From positions 1 to 64,000 of the forward strand of contig NZ_JALJXP010000013.1 of the NCBI RefSeq assembly GCF_024170165.1: a DNA stretch of 64,000 nucleotides, read 5' to 3'. Positions within the stretch are counted from its first letter, which is position 1. The number at the start of each line of letters is the position of its first letter. Below are positions 52,745 through 61,713 of the stretch, piece by piece. This DNA is from Pseudomonas nitroreducens (GTDB lineage Bacteria; Pseudomonadota; Gammaproteobacteria; Pseudomonadales; Pseudomonadaceae). The notes beneath the pieces were generated by a model. It did not search any database, was not told where the DNA came from, and was given only the letters and a program-made list of their open reading frames with translations. Position numbers and translations under genes: made by a program.

Positions 52745-53404
52745 TCACTTGCGCAGGATGTAGATCCGCACGCCGTCCACGCCGGGGATGACCTTGTAAT
52801 GGCGTATCTGCGAGAAACCCAGGCGCTGGAACTCGCGCTCCAGGGAACGGGTGCTGGCGAAGTCCGGGCCACCAGGATGGGGATCGGGGCCGCAGGGGCA
52901 AGCCAGGTCCGTGGGGACGGCGGCGCTGGAGTGATCGACGCGGGCGAACAGGATCACGCTGTCGCGGGTCACCGGAATCCACTGGTTCAGCAGCCGGATG
53001 TTCTGCCGGTTGCAGGCGCTTTGCGGGATTTCCGGGAGCAGCAGGCAATCGACCGAGCCCTTGCGCAGTTCGGCGTTTTCCTGCGGGGCTGGCAGGTCCC
53101 TGATCCGCCGCTTCATCGCCTCGGGCAGCCGCTGGTGGGCTTCGGCCAGTGCGTCGCCGGACGGGCAGGTCGCCACGATGATGCGGTTGCTGTGCTCCAG
53201 CAGTACCGGCCAGGCGGCGCCCGGCGACTGCGAAACCTCCAGCACCAGGATCGGTTCTTCCGCCACGCGCAGGGCCAGGCGCAGCAGGCGTTTGTTTCGC
53301 CACTGGCGAATCCGCTGGCAAAGGCCACTGCCGAGCGAGCTGCCGGAATGAGTATCGCGGCTGTGAGGGGGGGCGGAAGCGAACAGGCGTTGGGGGTCGT
53401 TCAT
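52745..53404 (-). CDS. Methyltransferase-like protein, degenerate motifs
   Basis: 219 residues. PILVLEVSQSPGAAWPVL occupies the place of SAM-binding motif I of class I methyltransferases, and the order of following segments (GSVDCLLLPEIPQS, RDSVILFARVDHS, FQRLGFSQIRHYKVIPG) resembles that fold. The glycine-rich loop is degraded, so catalytic activity is doubtful. Divergent from the LTA-synthase-like gene; the two may be functionally tied. The upstream ATG at 53431 is an alternative start. Confidence 0.6.
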   Translation of the reverse strand: MNDPQRLFASAPPHSRDTHSGSSLGSGLCQRIRQWRNKRLLRLALRVAEEPILVLEVSQSPGAAWPVLLEHSNRIIVATCPSGDALAEAHQRLPEAMKRRIRDLPAPQENAELRKGSVDCLLLPEIPQSACNRQNIRLLNQWIPVTRDSVILFARVDHSSAAVPTDLACPCGPDPHPGGPDFASTRSLEREFQRLGFSQIRHYKVIPGVDGVRIYILRK

Positions 53405-53688
53405 GGGCACGGACTCGTCAGTTACCGTCATTGTCGAGTTGCGCGATCAAGGACTCGTCAAGGGCTTGTGAAAAAGACGTTGTGACAGTGGGCGGTTGCG
53501 CCATTCGAACGTTTGCTGGCGAATTCGGCGGTTTGTGCCATCTGCTCCTGGCTTGATTGCGGAATTTTCCGGTCCTTTTGACGAATTCTTTTCCTTTCGA
53601 CTTGTAGAGTCCCGTTCCGACTGCCGCTTTCGGCCTCCTCCTGCGCTGCCTTTCGTCCAGTACGACGGACCATTACAAGGGACACCCC

Positions 53689-55617
53689 ATGCAACTTTTC
53701 CGCTCGGCCCCTACGCGCTTCCTGGCGCTGGTTGCCTTGCTCTGGCTGATCGTCTTCTTCCTGACCCGCCTGGTCCTTCTGGTAAGCCACTTGCCCGAGG
53801 TGGGCAGCGGCCATGTCGGGGTCTTCGTCATCGGCCTGCTCTATGACCTGAGCTTCCTGGTCTATGCCCTGTTGCCGATGGGCGTGGTCCTGCTGCTGAT
53901 GCCCGCGCGTGTCTGGCGCAGCGCCACCTGGCGCTGGTTGCTGACGGCCACGCTGTTCGTCAGCGTTTACGTGATGCTTTTCACCGCAGTGGCCGAATGG
54001 CTGTTCTGGGACGAGTTCGGGGTGCGCTTCAACTTCATCGCGGTCGACTACCTGGTGTACTCGGACGAGGTGCTCAACAACATCCTCGAGTCCTATCCCA
54101 TCGGGCTGTTGCTGAGCATCCTGGCGGCCATCTCGCTGGTCGTGACCCTGGCGCTGTTCAAGGCCGTCGGCCGTCTGCGCGACGCCGAGGTGGCGTCCCT
54201 GCCGCGCCGTCTGCTGGGCTGTGCCGGACTGGTGGTGCTGGCGCTGGTGGCCGGCCTGCTGGTGGATCAGGATTCCCCGCGTGGCCAGGGTGGCAATACC
54301 TATGCCCGCGAGCTGGGCAGCAACGGGCCCTATCAGTTCTTCGCCGCCTTCCGTAACAACGAGCTGGACTACCCGCAGTTCTACGCCACCCTCCCGGCGC
54401 AACAGGTGACCCAGCAGATTCGCGCGGAACTGGCCGAGCCCAACGCCCGCTTCACTGGCAATGATCCGATGGACATCCGCCGCACGGTCGCCAGCGCAGG
54501 TACGCCCAAGCGCTACAACATCGTCCTGGTGACCATCGAGAGCCTGAGCGCCAAGTACCTGGGCAGCAATGGCGACGGTCGCAACCTCACCCCCAACCTC
54601 GACGAGCTGCGCCGGCACAGCCTCTACTTCAACAACTTCTACGCCACCGGCACCCGCACCGACCGCGGCCTGGAAGCCATCACCCTGTCGATCCCGCCGA
54701 CGCCGGGCCGCTCCATCGTCAAGCGCGTCGGCCGCGAAAGCGGCTTCGCCAGCCTCGGTCAGCAACTGAAGAACGTCGGCTACGACGCCGTGTTCCTGTA
54801 TGGCGGCCGCGGCTACTTCGACAACATGAACGCCTTCTTCGGCGGCAACGGCTACCGCATCGTTGATCAGTCCAGCGTCCAGGAGTCGGACATCCACTTC
54901 AAGAACGCCTGGGGCATGAGCGACGAAGACCTCTACGCCCAGACCATCAAGCTGGCGGACGAGGACCACGCGCGTCAGCAGCCATTCCTGCTGCAGCTGA
55001 TGACCACCTCCAACCACCGCCCGTACACCTATCCGGACGGCCGTATCGACATTCCCTCCGGCGAGGGCCGCGATGGTGCGGTGAAGTACACCGACTACGC
55101 CATCGGCCAGTTCCTCAAGGCGGCGAAGGGCAAGCCCTGGTTCGACAACACCCTGTTCGTGTTCGTCGCCGACCACACCGCAGGCAGCGCCGGCAAGGAA
55201 GACCTGCCGGTGGCGAACTACCAGATCCCGCTGTTCATCTACGCGCCCAGGCTGCTGCCCAGTGGTGAGCGCGGTGAGCTGGCAAGCCAGCTGGATCTGG
55301 CGCCGAGCCTGCTGTCGATCCTCAACCTGAGCTACACCTCGACCTTCTACGGGCGCGACCTGATGGTGCCGAACGCCCTGCCACCGCGCGTGGTGATCGG
55401 CAACTACCAGCACCTGGGCCTGTTCGACGGCCAGGACCTGGCGATCCTCAGTCCGCGCGGCGAACTGCGCCGGCACAACCAGGCGCTGGGCGCGAGCACC
55501 GAAGTGCCGGCGAAGGCCGACGACCCGCTGGTACAGCGGGCGATCAGCTACTACCAGTCGGCGAGCTACGGCTTCACCCACCACCTGCTGGACTGGAAAC
55601 CGGCGGCGGGGCAGTAA
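53689..55617 (+). CDS. LTA synthase family phosphoglycerol transferase/sulfatase-fold membrane enzyme
   Basis: 642 residues. Five N-terminal membrane helices (to about residue 195) carry a periplasmic alkaline-phosphatase-fold domain. Metal and nucleophile motifs are NIVLVTIESLSAKYLG (Glu), YATGTRTDRGLEA (nucleophile Thr) and VFVADHTAG (Asp/His). The family adds phosphoglycerol or phosphoethanolamine to envelope polymers; in Gram-negatives the products are usually glucan or lipid head groups. AAGGGA ribosome site precedes the start. The exact acceptor is unknown. Confidence 0.88.
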   Translation: MQLFRSAPTRFLALVALLWLIVFFLTRLVLLVSHLPEVGSGHVGVFVIGLLYDLSFLVYALLPMGVVLLLMPARVWRSATWRWLLTATLFVSVYVMLFTAVAEWLFWDEFGVRFNFIAVDYLVYSDEVLNNILESYPIGLLLSILAAISLVVTLALFKAVGRLRDAEVASLPRRLLGCAGLVVLALVAGLLVDQDSPRGQGGNTYARELGSNGPYQFFAAFRNNELDYPQFYATLPAQQVTQQIRAELAEPNARFTGNDPMDIRRTVASAGTPKRYNIVLVTIESLSAKYLGSNGDGRNLTPNLDELRRHSLYFNNFYATGTRTDRGLEAITLSIPPTPGRSIVKRVGRESGFASLGQQLKNVGYDAVFLYGGRGYFDNMNAFFGGNGYRIVDQSSVQESDIHFKNAWGMSDEDLYAQTIKLADEDHARQQPFLLQLMTTSNHRPYTYPDGRIDIPSGEGRDGAVKYTDYAIGQFLKAAKGKPWFDNTLFVFVADHTAGSAGKEDLPVANYQIPLFIYAPRLLPSGERGELASQLDLAPSLLSILNLSYTSTFYGRDLMVPNALPPRVVIGNYQHLGLFDGQDLAILSPRGELRRHNQALGASTEVPAKADDPLVQRAISYYQSASYGFTHHLLDWKPAAGQ

Positions 55618-55625
55618 GTCCCGAT

Positions 55626-55658
55626 CTGCCAGGTATCGCGCAATGCGATACCTGGCAG
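55626..55658. promoter_or_regulatory. Long perfect palindrome upstream of a LysR gene, TATCG-N7-CGATA core
   Basis: CTGCCAGGTATCGC and GCGATACCTGGCAG flank GCAAT: two perfect 14-bp arms. The inner TATCG-N7-CGATA (55634-55650) has the T-N11-A form of LysR boxes and is the same core found at 60600, 61716 and 63170. It lies 48 bp before the LysR start at 55706, fitting autoregulation. Because it also follows the LTA-synthase-like stop codon, a terminator role is an alternative. Confidence 0.6.
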
Positions 55659-55705
55659 TGCGAAATACGCCACTTGCCGGGGCGGCGCTTGGGTATAAGT
55701 CGCCC

Positions 55706-56635
55706 ATGCGCTACCGACGTCTGGACCTCAACCTGCTGGTCGCCCTGGATGTGCTGCTCGAAGAGGGCAGCGTCAGCCGGGCGGCGCAGCGTCTCAATCT
55801 CGGCCAGTCGGCGACCAGCGCCGCGCTGGGCCGTCTGCGCGAACATTTCCAGGACCCGCTGCTGGTGCCCCTGGGGCGGGGCCTGGAGCTGACGGCACTG
55901 GCGCGCCAGCTGGCGCCGAAGGTGCGCGAGGTGCTGAGCCTGGCCGGGGAGGTGGTGGAGACTTCCGCCGCCTTCGATCCCGCCCGCTGTGATCGGCGAT
56001 TCACCCTGGTGGCTTCGGATTATGTGGCGGCGACCCTGCTGCCGGCGGTCAGCCGTGAACTGGCGCGTCGGGCCCCTGCTGCCTCGCTGGTGCTGCGTGA
56101 CCTGCCGCTGCCGCGCGACGGTGATGTGGTGGCCGAGGCGCTGGAGTACCGGCGCAGCGACCTGGTGATAGTCCCGCAGCGGCGGGTCAACCCGCGTTAC
56201 TCCCACGAGGCGCTGCTCAGCGATGAACTGTGCTGCATCGTCTGCGCTGCTCATCCTGCGCACGAAGCGTCGCTGAGCCTCGCTGCGTACTGCGCGGCCG
56301 GGCATGTGCTGCGCGAGTTCACCGATGGCCGGAACCTGTCGCTGGATACCCAGCACCTGCGGGAAATCGGTATCGAGCGGCGGGTCGCGGTGGCGGTGCA
56401 GAGCTTTGCCCTGATGGCCGAGTTCGTCGTCGGCACGCCGCGAATCGCCACGCTGTTCCGCCGCCAGGCCCAGGCGCTGGCAAGGCGTTATCCGCTGCGC
56501 GTACTGCCGGCGCCCATCGAGTTCCCGGCGGCGGTGCAGGTGCTGCAATGGCACCCGCAACAGGCGCTCGACCCCGCACTGGCCTGGCTCCGCCAGGTGC
56601 TGGCGGAGCAGGCCGCGTTGCTCGATCAGGATTGA
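55706..56635 (+). CDS. LysR-type regulator, NodD-like
   Basis: 309 residues opening YRRLDLNLLVALDVLLEEGS, the hallmark of the NodD/CatM-like LysR group that responds to aromatic molecules. Helix-turn-helix SVSRAAQRLNLGQSATSAAL. Start at the ATG after GTCGCCC; an upstream in-frame ATG would lie inside the palindrome. Its 3' end overlaps the convergent GlcG-like gene by 10 bp. Probably controls catabolic genes nearby. Confidence 0.9.
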   Translation: MRYRRLDLNLLVALDVLLEEGSVSRAAQRLNLGQSATSAALGRLREHFQDPLLVPLGRGLELTALARQLAPKVREVLSLAGEVVETSAAFDPARCDRRFTLVASDYVAATLLPAVSRELARRAPAASLVLRDLPLPRDGDVVAEALEYRRSDLVIVPQRRVNPRYSHEALLSDELCCIVCAAHPAHEASLSLAAYCAAGHVLREFTDGRNLSLDTQHLREIGIERRVAVAVQSFALMAEFVVGTPRIATLFRRQAQALARRYPLRVLPAPIEFPAAVQVLQWHPQQALDPALAWLRQVLAEQAALLDQD

Positions 56636-57078
56636 GTCTCGCCCGTCTCGCCCGTCTCGCCGTGCAGGCCGAGTTCCGTGATGGCCAGCAGGGCGCAGCG
56701 CTCGTCGTTGTCCGAGGTATCCCCGCTGACGCCGATGGCGCCCAGCAGCCGGCCTTCGCCATCGCGCAGGAGAATGCCGCCAGGCACCGGGATCACTTCG
56801 CCGCCGGTGAGGCTGTTGATCGCATCGAAGAACGCCGGCATGGCCTGGGCGCGGCGCGCCAGTTCGCGGCCGCCGAAGCCCATGCCCAGGCAGCCGCGCG
56901 CCTTGCCGGTGGCGATCTGCGGGCGGAGGAAGCTGGCCTGTTCGTCGCGCAGCACGGCCAGCGGGTGACCGGCCGCATCCAGCACGGCGGCGGCCAGCGG
57001 ACGCACGCCCTGGGTGCGGGCGTGACGCAGGGTGGCGGCCGCCAGGCGCGCGGCCAGTTCGAAGTCGAGGAGGATCAT
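56626..57078 (-). CDS. GlcG/HbpS (heme-binding-like) family protein
   Basis: 150 residues. The family core is present: AAAVLDAAGHPLAVLRDEQA, TGKARGCLGMGF, GGEVIPVPGGILLRDGEGRL and GAIGVSGDTSDNDERCA. Such proteins often accompany catabolic operons, with roles proposed in heme binding or as cofactor-like partners. It begins two bases after the amidohydrolase stop, so the two are co-expressed. The C-terminal ETGETGETQ comes from a small triplicated 9-bp repeat. Confidence 0.85.
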   Translation of the reverse strand: MILLDFELAARLAAATLRHARTQGVRPLAAAVLDAAGHPLAVLRDEQASFLRPQIATGKARGCLGMGFGGRELARRAQAMPAFFDAINSLTGGEVIPVPGGILLRDGEGRLLGAIGVSGDTSDNDERCALLAITELGLHGETGETGETQS

Positions 57079-57080
57079 GC

Positions 57081-58424
57081 TCACTGGCTCCATTTGCCCA
57101 GTTGGGCGACGCGATCGCGGGTGTAGAGATCGGTCCACTTCAGCGAGTTGAAGTCCGACACCTGCTTGGGGTTGTAGGCGGTGCGTTGCAGGCGCACCGG
57201 CTCGCCGGCCTTGTACACGGCCTGCAGGCGGTTGCGGTCCTGGAGGATGCGGATGTCTTCCAGCGGCGAGCCGTCGAGGATCAGCAGGTCGGCCTGCTTG
57301 CCCGGTTCCAGGGTGCCGAGGGTTTCGCCGCGGGGCATCAGGCGCGAGCCGACATTTGTAGCGGCGTAGAGCGCCTCGGCAGGGGTGAAGTCCAGCCGGC
57401 GCACCAGCAGTTCCAGTTCACGGGCATGCCATTCGCCGTAGGGTGTCACGGCGAAGCCGCTGTCGCTGCCGCAGGCGAAGGGAATGCCGGCAGCCTTGGC
57501 GCGCTTGAGCACCGGGGTGCCCAGCTCCAGCGTCCGTGCGCAGTAGCCGGCGTAGCCGGTGGCGATGGCGGGGTCGTGGGGCTGGCAGAAGTCCACGGTG
57601 TTCTGCGGGAAGGTCATGGTCGGCGCGAGCACGCTGCCGGCTTCCAGCAGCGCCTCGATGCAGGCGTCGTCCATGTAGAAGGCGTGGAAGACCAGGTCGA
57701 CCCCGGCCTTCGCCGCGTACATCACTGCTTCGCGGCCGTAGGCGTGGGTGGCCACGCGACAGCCGAGGCGGTGGGCCTCCTCGACCATCTCGCGGGTTTC
57801 GTCGGCGGTGAAGGCGGCGATGATCTCGCCATTGGGCCGGCGGTGCGTGCCGTCCATGGCGATCTTGATCAGGTCGACGCCGTCCTTGGCCTGCTTGCGG
57901 ATTTCCGCGATGGCCTCGGTGCGGCTGGTGACCAGCGCAGCGGTGAAGTATTCCGGTGCGCCGACACGGCTGGGGAACCAGTCGTTGAGGCTCTGCCGGT
58001 TGGTGATCACGCGGCTGCTGGCGGCGATGCGCGGGCCTTCGAAGAGCCCGGCGTTGACCGTATTGCGCACGGCGATGCTGAGCTGGCCGCTGTCGCCGGG
58101 GCAGACCATGGAGGTGACGCCGGCGGCCAGCACGTGCTGGGCGAAGAACAGTCCGCGCAGGGCGCGGAACTCGTCGCTGGTCCAGATATCGATGTCCTCC
58201 TCGCTCTGGGCGTTGCCGAAGGCCAGGTGGGTGTGCACGTCCACCAGCCCCGGCATGACGAAGTCGCCGTGGACTTCGCGATCGCCGGCTGCCGGGCGCG
58301 GCGCCTCGGCCGTCGGCCCGGCGTGGCGGATCACGCCGTTCTCGATGATCAGCGTCTGTCGCTGGCGCGTTTCCAGGCCGGTGCCATCGAACAGGGTGGA
58401 ACAGTGCAGGTGCAGGGCGCCCAT
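57081..58424 (-). CDS. Amidohydrolase (imidazolonepropionase-like) family enzyme
   Basis: 447 residues. Metal-binding marks VDVHTHLAFG, DLIKIAMDG (likely bridging Lys), RVATHAYGRE and FACGSDSGFAV define a subtype III amidohydrolase with one or two zinc ions. It hydrolyses a C-N bond in a cyclic or linear amide. Located between the GlcG-like gene and a divergent NTF2-like gene in the catabolic region; suggests the substrate contains nitrogen. Exact reaction unknown. Confidence 0.87.
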   Translation of the reverse strand: MGALHLHCSTLFDGTGLETRQRQTLIIENGVIRHAGPTAEAPRPAAGDREVHGDFVMPGLVDVHTHLAFGNAQSEEDIDIWTSDEFRALRGLFFAQHVLAAGVTSMVCPGDSGQLSIAVRNTVNAGLFEGPRIAASSRVITNRQSLNDWFPSRVGAPEYFTAALVTSRTEAIAEIRKQAKDGVDLIKIAMDGTHRRPNGEIIAAFTADETREMVEEAHRLGCRVATHAYGREAVMYAAKAGVDLVFHAFYMDDACIEALLEAGSVLAPTMTFPQNTVDFCQPHDPAIATGYAGYCARTLELGTPVLKRAKAAGIPFACGSDSGFAVTPYGEWHARELELLVRRLDFTPAEALYAATNVGSRLMPRGETLGTLEPGKQADLLILDGSPLEDIRILQDRNRLQAVYKAGEPVRLQRTAYNPKQVSDFNSLKWTDLYTRDRVAQLGKWSQ

Positions 58425-58509
58425 GGTCGGACTCTCCTCGTCTTGTTGTTTGCCGGCAGGCTAGGGCGGGTGGGGCGGCCGGCACTATCAGATGCTGTCG
58501 ATGGGCACC

Positions 58510-58526
58510 CATCGATGCCCTCGATA
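58510..58526. promoter_or_regulatory. Possible LysR box, CATCG-N7-CGATA
   Basis: CATCG-ATGCCCT-CGATA matches nine of ten positions of the TATCG-N7-CGATA core. It lies between the divergent amidohydrolase (start 58424) and NTF2-like (start 58687) genes. The proximal half seen in the stronger sites is poorly conserved here, so the call is tentative. Confidence 0.4.
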
Positions 58527-58686
58527 CGTGGCGCAGACCTGATGGTTTGCGGGGTTCAGCGGAGTGAGCGGCACTGCCGGGCGGGTATCGGGAGTGGTGA
58601 TGCCTGGCATGGCGATCGGCGATTTTTCCTGCGGCCGTGGTGAAGGCGAGGATGCGCCCGCCCATCAACCACCAAGGGAAAATCCC

Positions 58687-59067
58687 ATGAAGGCTATTCG
58701 TGATCTGTTGCTGAACCTGGAAGCCGAACGCCAGCGCGCCCTGGTCGAGGAGGACCACAGGCGGCTGGACGAACTGTTCGCCGATGAGTTGCTGTACGTG
58801 CACACCACCGGGCTGGTGCAGGACAAGGCGCAGTACCTGGACTATGCCCGCCATGCCGTGCGCTACCTGGCGGTGGAGCGTGGCGAGCTGGCGGTCCGCC
58901 TGTTCGGCGATGGCCTGGCGCTGATGAGCGGCCCGCAGTGCAACCTGCTGCAGAAACGTGGCGGCGGCGAGCCGGTGCGTGCCGAAGGCTTTGCCACGCA
59001 GCTCTGGGTGAAAGGCGAGGAGGGCTGGCGCATCGCGTCGTTCCACGGCACCCGCGCCCCGGCCTGA
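58687..59067 (+). CDS. NTF2/SnoaL-like protein
   Basis: 126 residues of the cone-shaped NTF2-like fold, with LLLNLEAERQRALVEEDHRRLDELF at the start, LLYVHTTGLVQDKAQYLDYAR, and a C-terminal WRIASFHGTRA. Similar proteins are isomerases, small subunits of dioxygenases, or non-enzymatic. Read divergently from the amidohydrolase gene, so it probably belongs to the same regulon. AAGGGA lies before the start. Confidence 0.8.
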   Translation: MKAIRDLLLNLEAERQRALVEEDHRRLDELFADELLYVHTTGLVQDKAQYLDYARHAVRYLAVERGELAVRLFGDGLALMSGPQCNLLQKRGGGEPVRAEGFATQLWVKGEEGWRIASFHGTRAPA

Positions 59068-59076
59068 CCTGAACCT

Positions 59077-59199
59077 GTAGGAGCGAGCTTGATCGCGAAC
59101 AGAGCCTTGCGCCGGGGCCGTTCGCGAGCAAGCTCGCTCCTACGAAGAACACCCGTCGCCGGCGTCGTAGCGAACCTGCAGGAGCGGGCCATGCCCGCA
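59077..59199. repeat. REP cluster (three units)
   Basis: Units at 59077-59100 (direct, with one changed base: GAGCGAGCTTGATCGCGAAC), 59120-59143 (inverted) and 59178-59199 (the CCATG variant). The inverted pair forms a REP doublet (BIME). It separates the NTF2-like gene from the convergent alpha/beta hydrolase gene; the rest of 59200-59315 has no gene. Confidence 0.85.
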
Positions 59200-59315
59200 A
59201 TCGCGCCCTTGGGGCGGCCGGGGAGCGAGCAGCAAGAAAACGGCGCCAACGGGCGCCGTGGAGGGCGGGGCCGATGCCCCGCAGGAGCAGCGCCGGGTGA
59301 CCGGCGCAAGGGCGG

Positions 59316-60473
59316 TCAGGCGGTGTGGCCGCCGAGGGTTTCGGCAATCCAGTCGGCGATGTAGTGGCCGGCGTTGATGCTGTTGTCGAAGCTCGAATGC
59401 TGCACGCCACCTTCGCGCTCGGTGAAGATCTTCAGCTCGCGTTTCGGGCTGTTCACCAACTGTTCGTAAGTGCGCTGCGCCCACTTCAGCGGAATCTGCG
59501 AGTCCTTCTCGCCATGGGTGACCAGGAAGGGCACACGGATGCGCTCGAGCACGCCATCCAGGTGCACGTTCTCGGCGATCGTCATGAACTCGTCCATGTC
59601 CTTGGCGCCCCAGACCCACTGCACATGCGCCCAGTAGTGCGGCACCGGGAAGTTGCCTTCCTTCTCCAGGCGGCGCTTCTGCACGTCGCGCCAGTCGTGG
59701 TTGGCGCCCCAGACCACGCCGCAGGCGAAACGCGGCTCGAAGGCCACCGCGCGCGGGCAGTAGTAGCCGCCCAGGGAGACGCCCTCCAGGCCGATGCGTT
59801 TGGGGTCGACTGCGGGGTGGGTCTCCAGCCAGTCCACCACGCGGCTGGCCCAGTGCTCGCTGTCGTAGCGCGCGGTCAGGCCATGCAGGCGCAGCGCTTC
59901 GCCGGTGCCGGGCTGGTCGATGATCAGCGAGGACACGCCGCGTCTGGCCAGCCAGGCCGGCAGGCCGACGCGGTATTTCATTTCCTTGGTCGAATCCAGG
60001 CCGTTGACCTGCACCAGCAGCGGCGCCGGGCCGTCGACGCCCTCGGCGCGCACCAGCAGGCCGGAGAGGTGTTTGCCCTCGTAGGGGATTTCCACCCGCT
60101 CGCAGTTTTCCTTCGACAGGTCGATGCCGCGCGCGAAGGTTTCCAGGAAGCGCCGGTACAGCGCCTCGCGACCCGGTGCACCGTGGGCCTGCAGGCGTTC
60201 GCAGGTGAGGTAGTAGGTGGCGGCGCGGTTGTATTTCTCCCCGGCGGAGAGGCGGCGGCCGGCGGCCTCGTCTTCCTCGGCGAGGGCGCAGAGCTTGTCG
60301 GCCATCTTCGCCCAGGTCTCGCGGAAGGCCCGGGTGCCGGCGGCGTCAGGCTGCTTGGCGGCTTCCTGCAGCGGAGCGCACATCTCCTCGATCTCGCCCA
60401 GGCGGGCGCCCATCTCGATGGCCAGGTCCACCGAGAGATTCCAGACGTAATTGGTGGGGAAGTAACGGAACAT
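59316..60473 (-). CDS. Alpha/beta hydrolase of the C-C bond hydrolase type (DHPON hydrolase-like)
   Basis: 385 residues with a helical N-terminal cap domain (about 1-130) before the hydrolase core. The catalytic triad can be read: Ser233 in GVSLGGYY, Asp324 in GEKDSQIP, His359 in GVQHSSFDNS. This arrangement resembles 2,6-dihydroxypseudooxynicotine hydrolase, which cuts a C-C bond next to a pyridine ring, and other ketone C-C hydrolases. It is preceded by the 43-bp shared operator, linking it with the ring-cleavage genes to the right. Substrate uncertain. Confidence 0.82.
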   Translation of the reverse strand: MFRYFPTNYVWNLSVDLAIEMGARLGEIEEMCAPLQEAAKQPDAAGTRAFRETWAKMADKLCALAEEDEAAGRRLSAGEKYNRAATYYLTCERLQAHGAPGREALYRRFLETFARGIDLSKENCERVEIPYEGKHLSGLLVRAEGVDGPAPLLVQVNGLDSTKEMKYRVGLPAWLARRGVSSLIIDQPGTGEALRLHGLTARYDSEHWASRVVDWLETHPAVDPKRIGLEGVSLGGYYCPRAVAFEPRFACGVVWGANHDWRDVQKRRLEKEGNFPVPHYWAHVQWVWGAKDMDEFMTIAENVHLDGVLERIRVPFLVTHGEKDSQIPLKWAQRTYEQLVNSPKRELKIFTEREGGVQHSSFDNSINAGHYIADWIAETLGGHTA

Positions 60474-60575
60474 TCTTCTTGTCCTTCTGCGGTCGTTGAG
60501 TCCGGCGCCCGGAAACAGCGGCAGGCACGCAGGGCGCGGTTCGAAGGCAAGGTACGCAGGCGAGGTGGAGCGGGG

Positions 60576-60618
60576 CCAATCGCGAGTGGGGATGCGAGGT
60601 ATCGTGAAACGCGATGCC
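60576..60618 (-). promoter_or_regulatory. Shared 43-bp LysR operator, copy 1 (hydrolase promoter)
   Basis: Read toward the hydrolase gene, this 43-bp stretch matches copy 2 at 37 of 43 positions. It contains the palindrome TATCG-N7-CGATG (60600-60616) and the proximal block CCTCGCATCCCCAC followed by CGCGATTGG. The proximal end lies 102 bp from the hydrolase start. Layout fits a LysR recognition site plus activation site. Confidence 0.75.
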
Positions 60619-60654
60619 CCGGCGCCGTTGCGGCGGCCGGGGTGATAACTGGCG

Positions 60655-61593
60655 TCAGGCGCTGGCGCGCAGGGCGTCTGGCTGCTGGTCGACGCTCTGG
60701 ATGAAGTCGCGGATGCGCTCGCGCAGCCAGCGGTGCATGGGGTCGCCCTCCATGCTGCGATGCCAGAGCATGAATTCGCGCATCACCGGAATCTTCACCG
60801 GCGGCGGCAGGAGGCGCAGCGGCAGGTAGCGTCCGTACAGCTCGGCGAGGCGGCGGTGCATGGTCGCCACGCGCTGGGTGCCGACCAGCAGTTGCGGCAG
60901 GGTGTTGAAGTCGTTGGTGATCACTTCCAGGCGGCGATTGAAGCCGTACTGACTCATGAACCAGTCCTCGATGCTCAGGTGCCGGTTGCGCCCGAAGCCC
61001 ACCGAGATGTGGCCCATCTGCATGTACTGTTCCAGGGTCAGGGCGTCGCCGACCTCGGGGTTGTCGCGCCAGACCACGCAGACGTGATCCTCCTCGAACA
61101 GCAGCTGCGCCGGATGGCCGTCGATGACGTAGCGCTCGGGCGCGATCATCAGGTCGAGCTCGCCGCGCATCAGCATCTCGGCGGTGTTGTCGCCGGGGCT
61201 GAGCATCTCGAAGGTGATGTGCGGCGCCTCCTGGTGGATCTTCTGGATCACCTGGGCGAACAGCACGCTGATCAGGTAGTCCGAGGTCACCAGGCGGAAA
61301 TGGCGCTTGCTGCTGGCGGGGTCGAACACCGGCTTGGAGGTGATCGAGGAGCGGATGGTCAGCAGCACTTCGCGCACCGGCACGGCCAGCTCCAGGGCAT
61401 AGGGCGTGGGCTGCATCTTGCGCCCGACCTGCACCAGCAGTTCGTCCTCGAAGAAGGTGCGCAGGCGCCCCAGCACGCCGCTGGTGGCCGACTGGGTCAT
61501 GTGCAGGCGTTCGGCGGCACGGGTGATGTTCTGCTCTTCGAGCAGCACATCCAGCGCCACCAGCAGGTTCAGGTCCAGGTGGTGAAAACGCAT
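60655..61593 (-). CDS. LysR-type regulator, NodD-like, of the catabolic cluster
   Basis: 312 residues opening RFHHLDLNLLVALDVLLEEQ, the NodD-like signature, with helix-turn-helix NITRAAERLHMTQSATSGVL. Its effector domain (LSPGDNTAEMLMRGELDLMI) is typical of the group that binds aromatic inducers. The gene is bracketed by inverted copies of the same operator, one facing the hydrolase and one facing the VOC gene. It is therefore the prime candidate regulator of the cluster. Two CGATA half-sites (61627-61631, 61649-61653) just upstream may serve autoregulation. Confidence 0.92.
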   Translation of the reverse strand: MRFHHLDLNLLVALDVLLEEQNITRAAERLHMTQSATSGVLGRLRTFFEDELLVQVGRKMQPTPYALELAVPVREVLLTIRSSITSKPVFDPASSKRHFRLVTSDYLISVLFAQVIQKIHQEAPHITFEMLSPGDNTAEMLMRGELDLMIAPERYVIDGHPAQLLFEEDHVCVVWRDNPEVGDALTLEQYMQMGHISVGFGRNRHLSIEDWFMSQYGFNRRLEVITNDFNTLPQLLVGTQRVATMHRRLAELYGRYLPLRLLPPPVKIPVMREFMLWHRSMEGDPMHRWLRERIRDFIQSVDQQPDALRASA

Positions 61594-61713
61594 GGCGATG
61601 GCTCACGGTTCTTGTAGTTATTTTCGCGATACCTTCGGGCCGCATTGCCGATACGTCAATAGCACCCTGCCTCCTCCGTGCGGCTAACGCCCTGCGTCAT
61701 GGGCTGCCACGCA

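Noticed and set aside
56636-56662. Short triplicated GTCTCGCCC sequence as a regulatory repeat
   Set aside because: It lies inside the 3' end of the GlcG-like gene and simply encodes the GETGET tail; likely replication slippage.
59077-59199. REP cluster as a CRISPR array
   Set aside because: Only three units, in alternating orientation, with irregular spacing and no cas genes.
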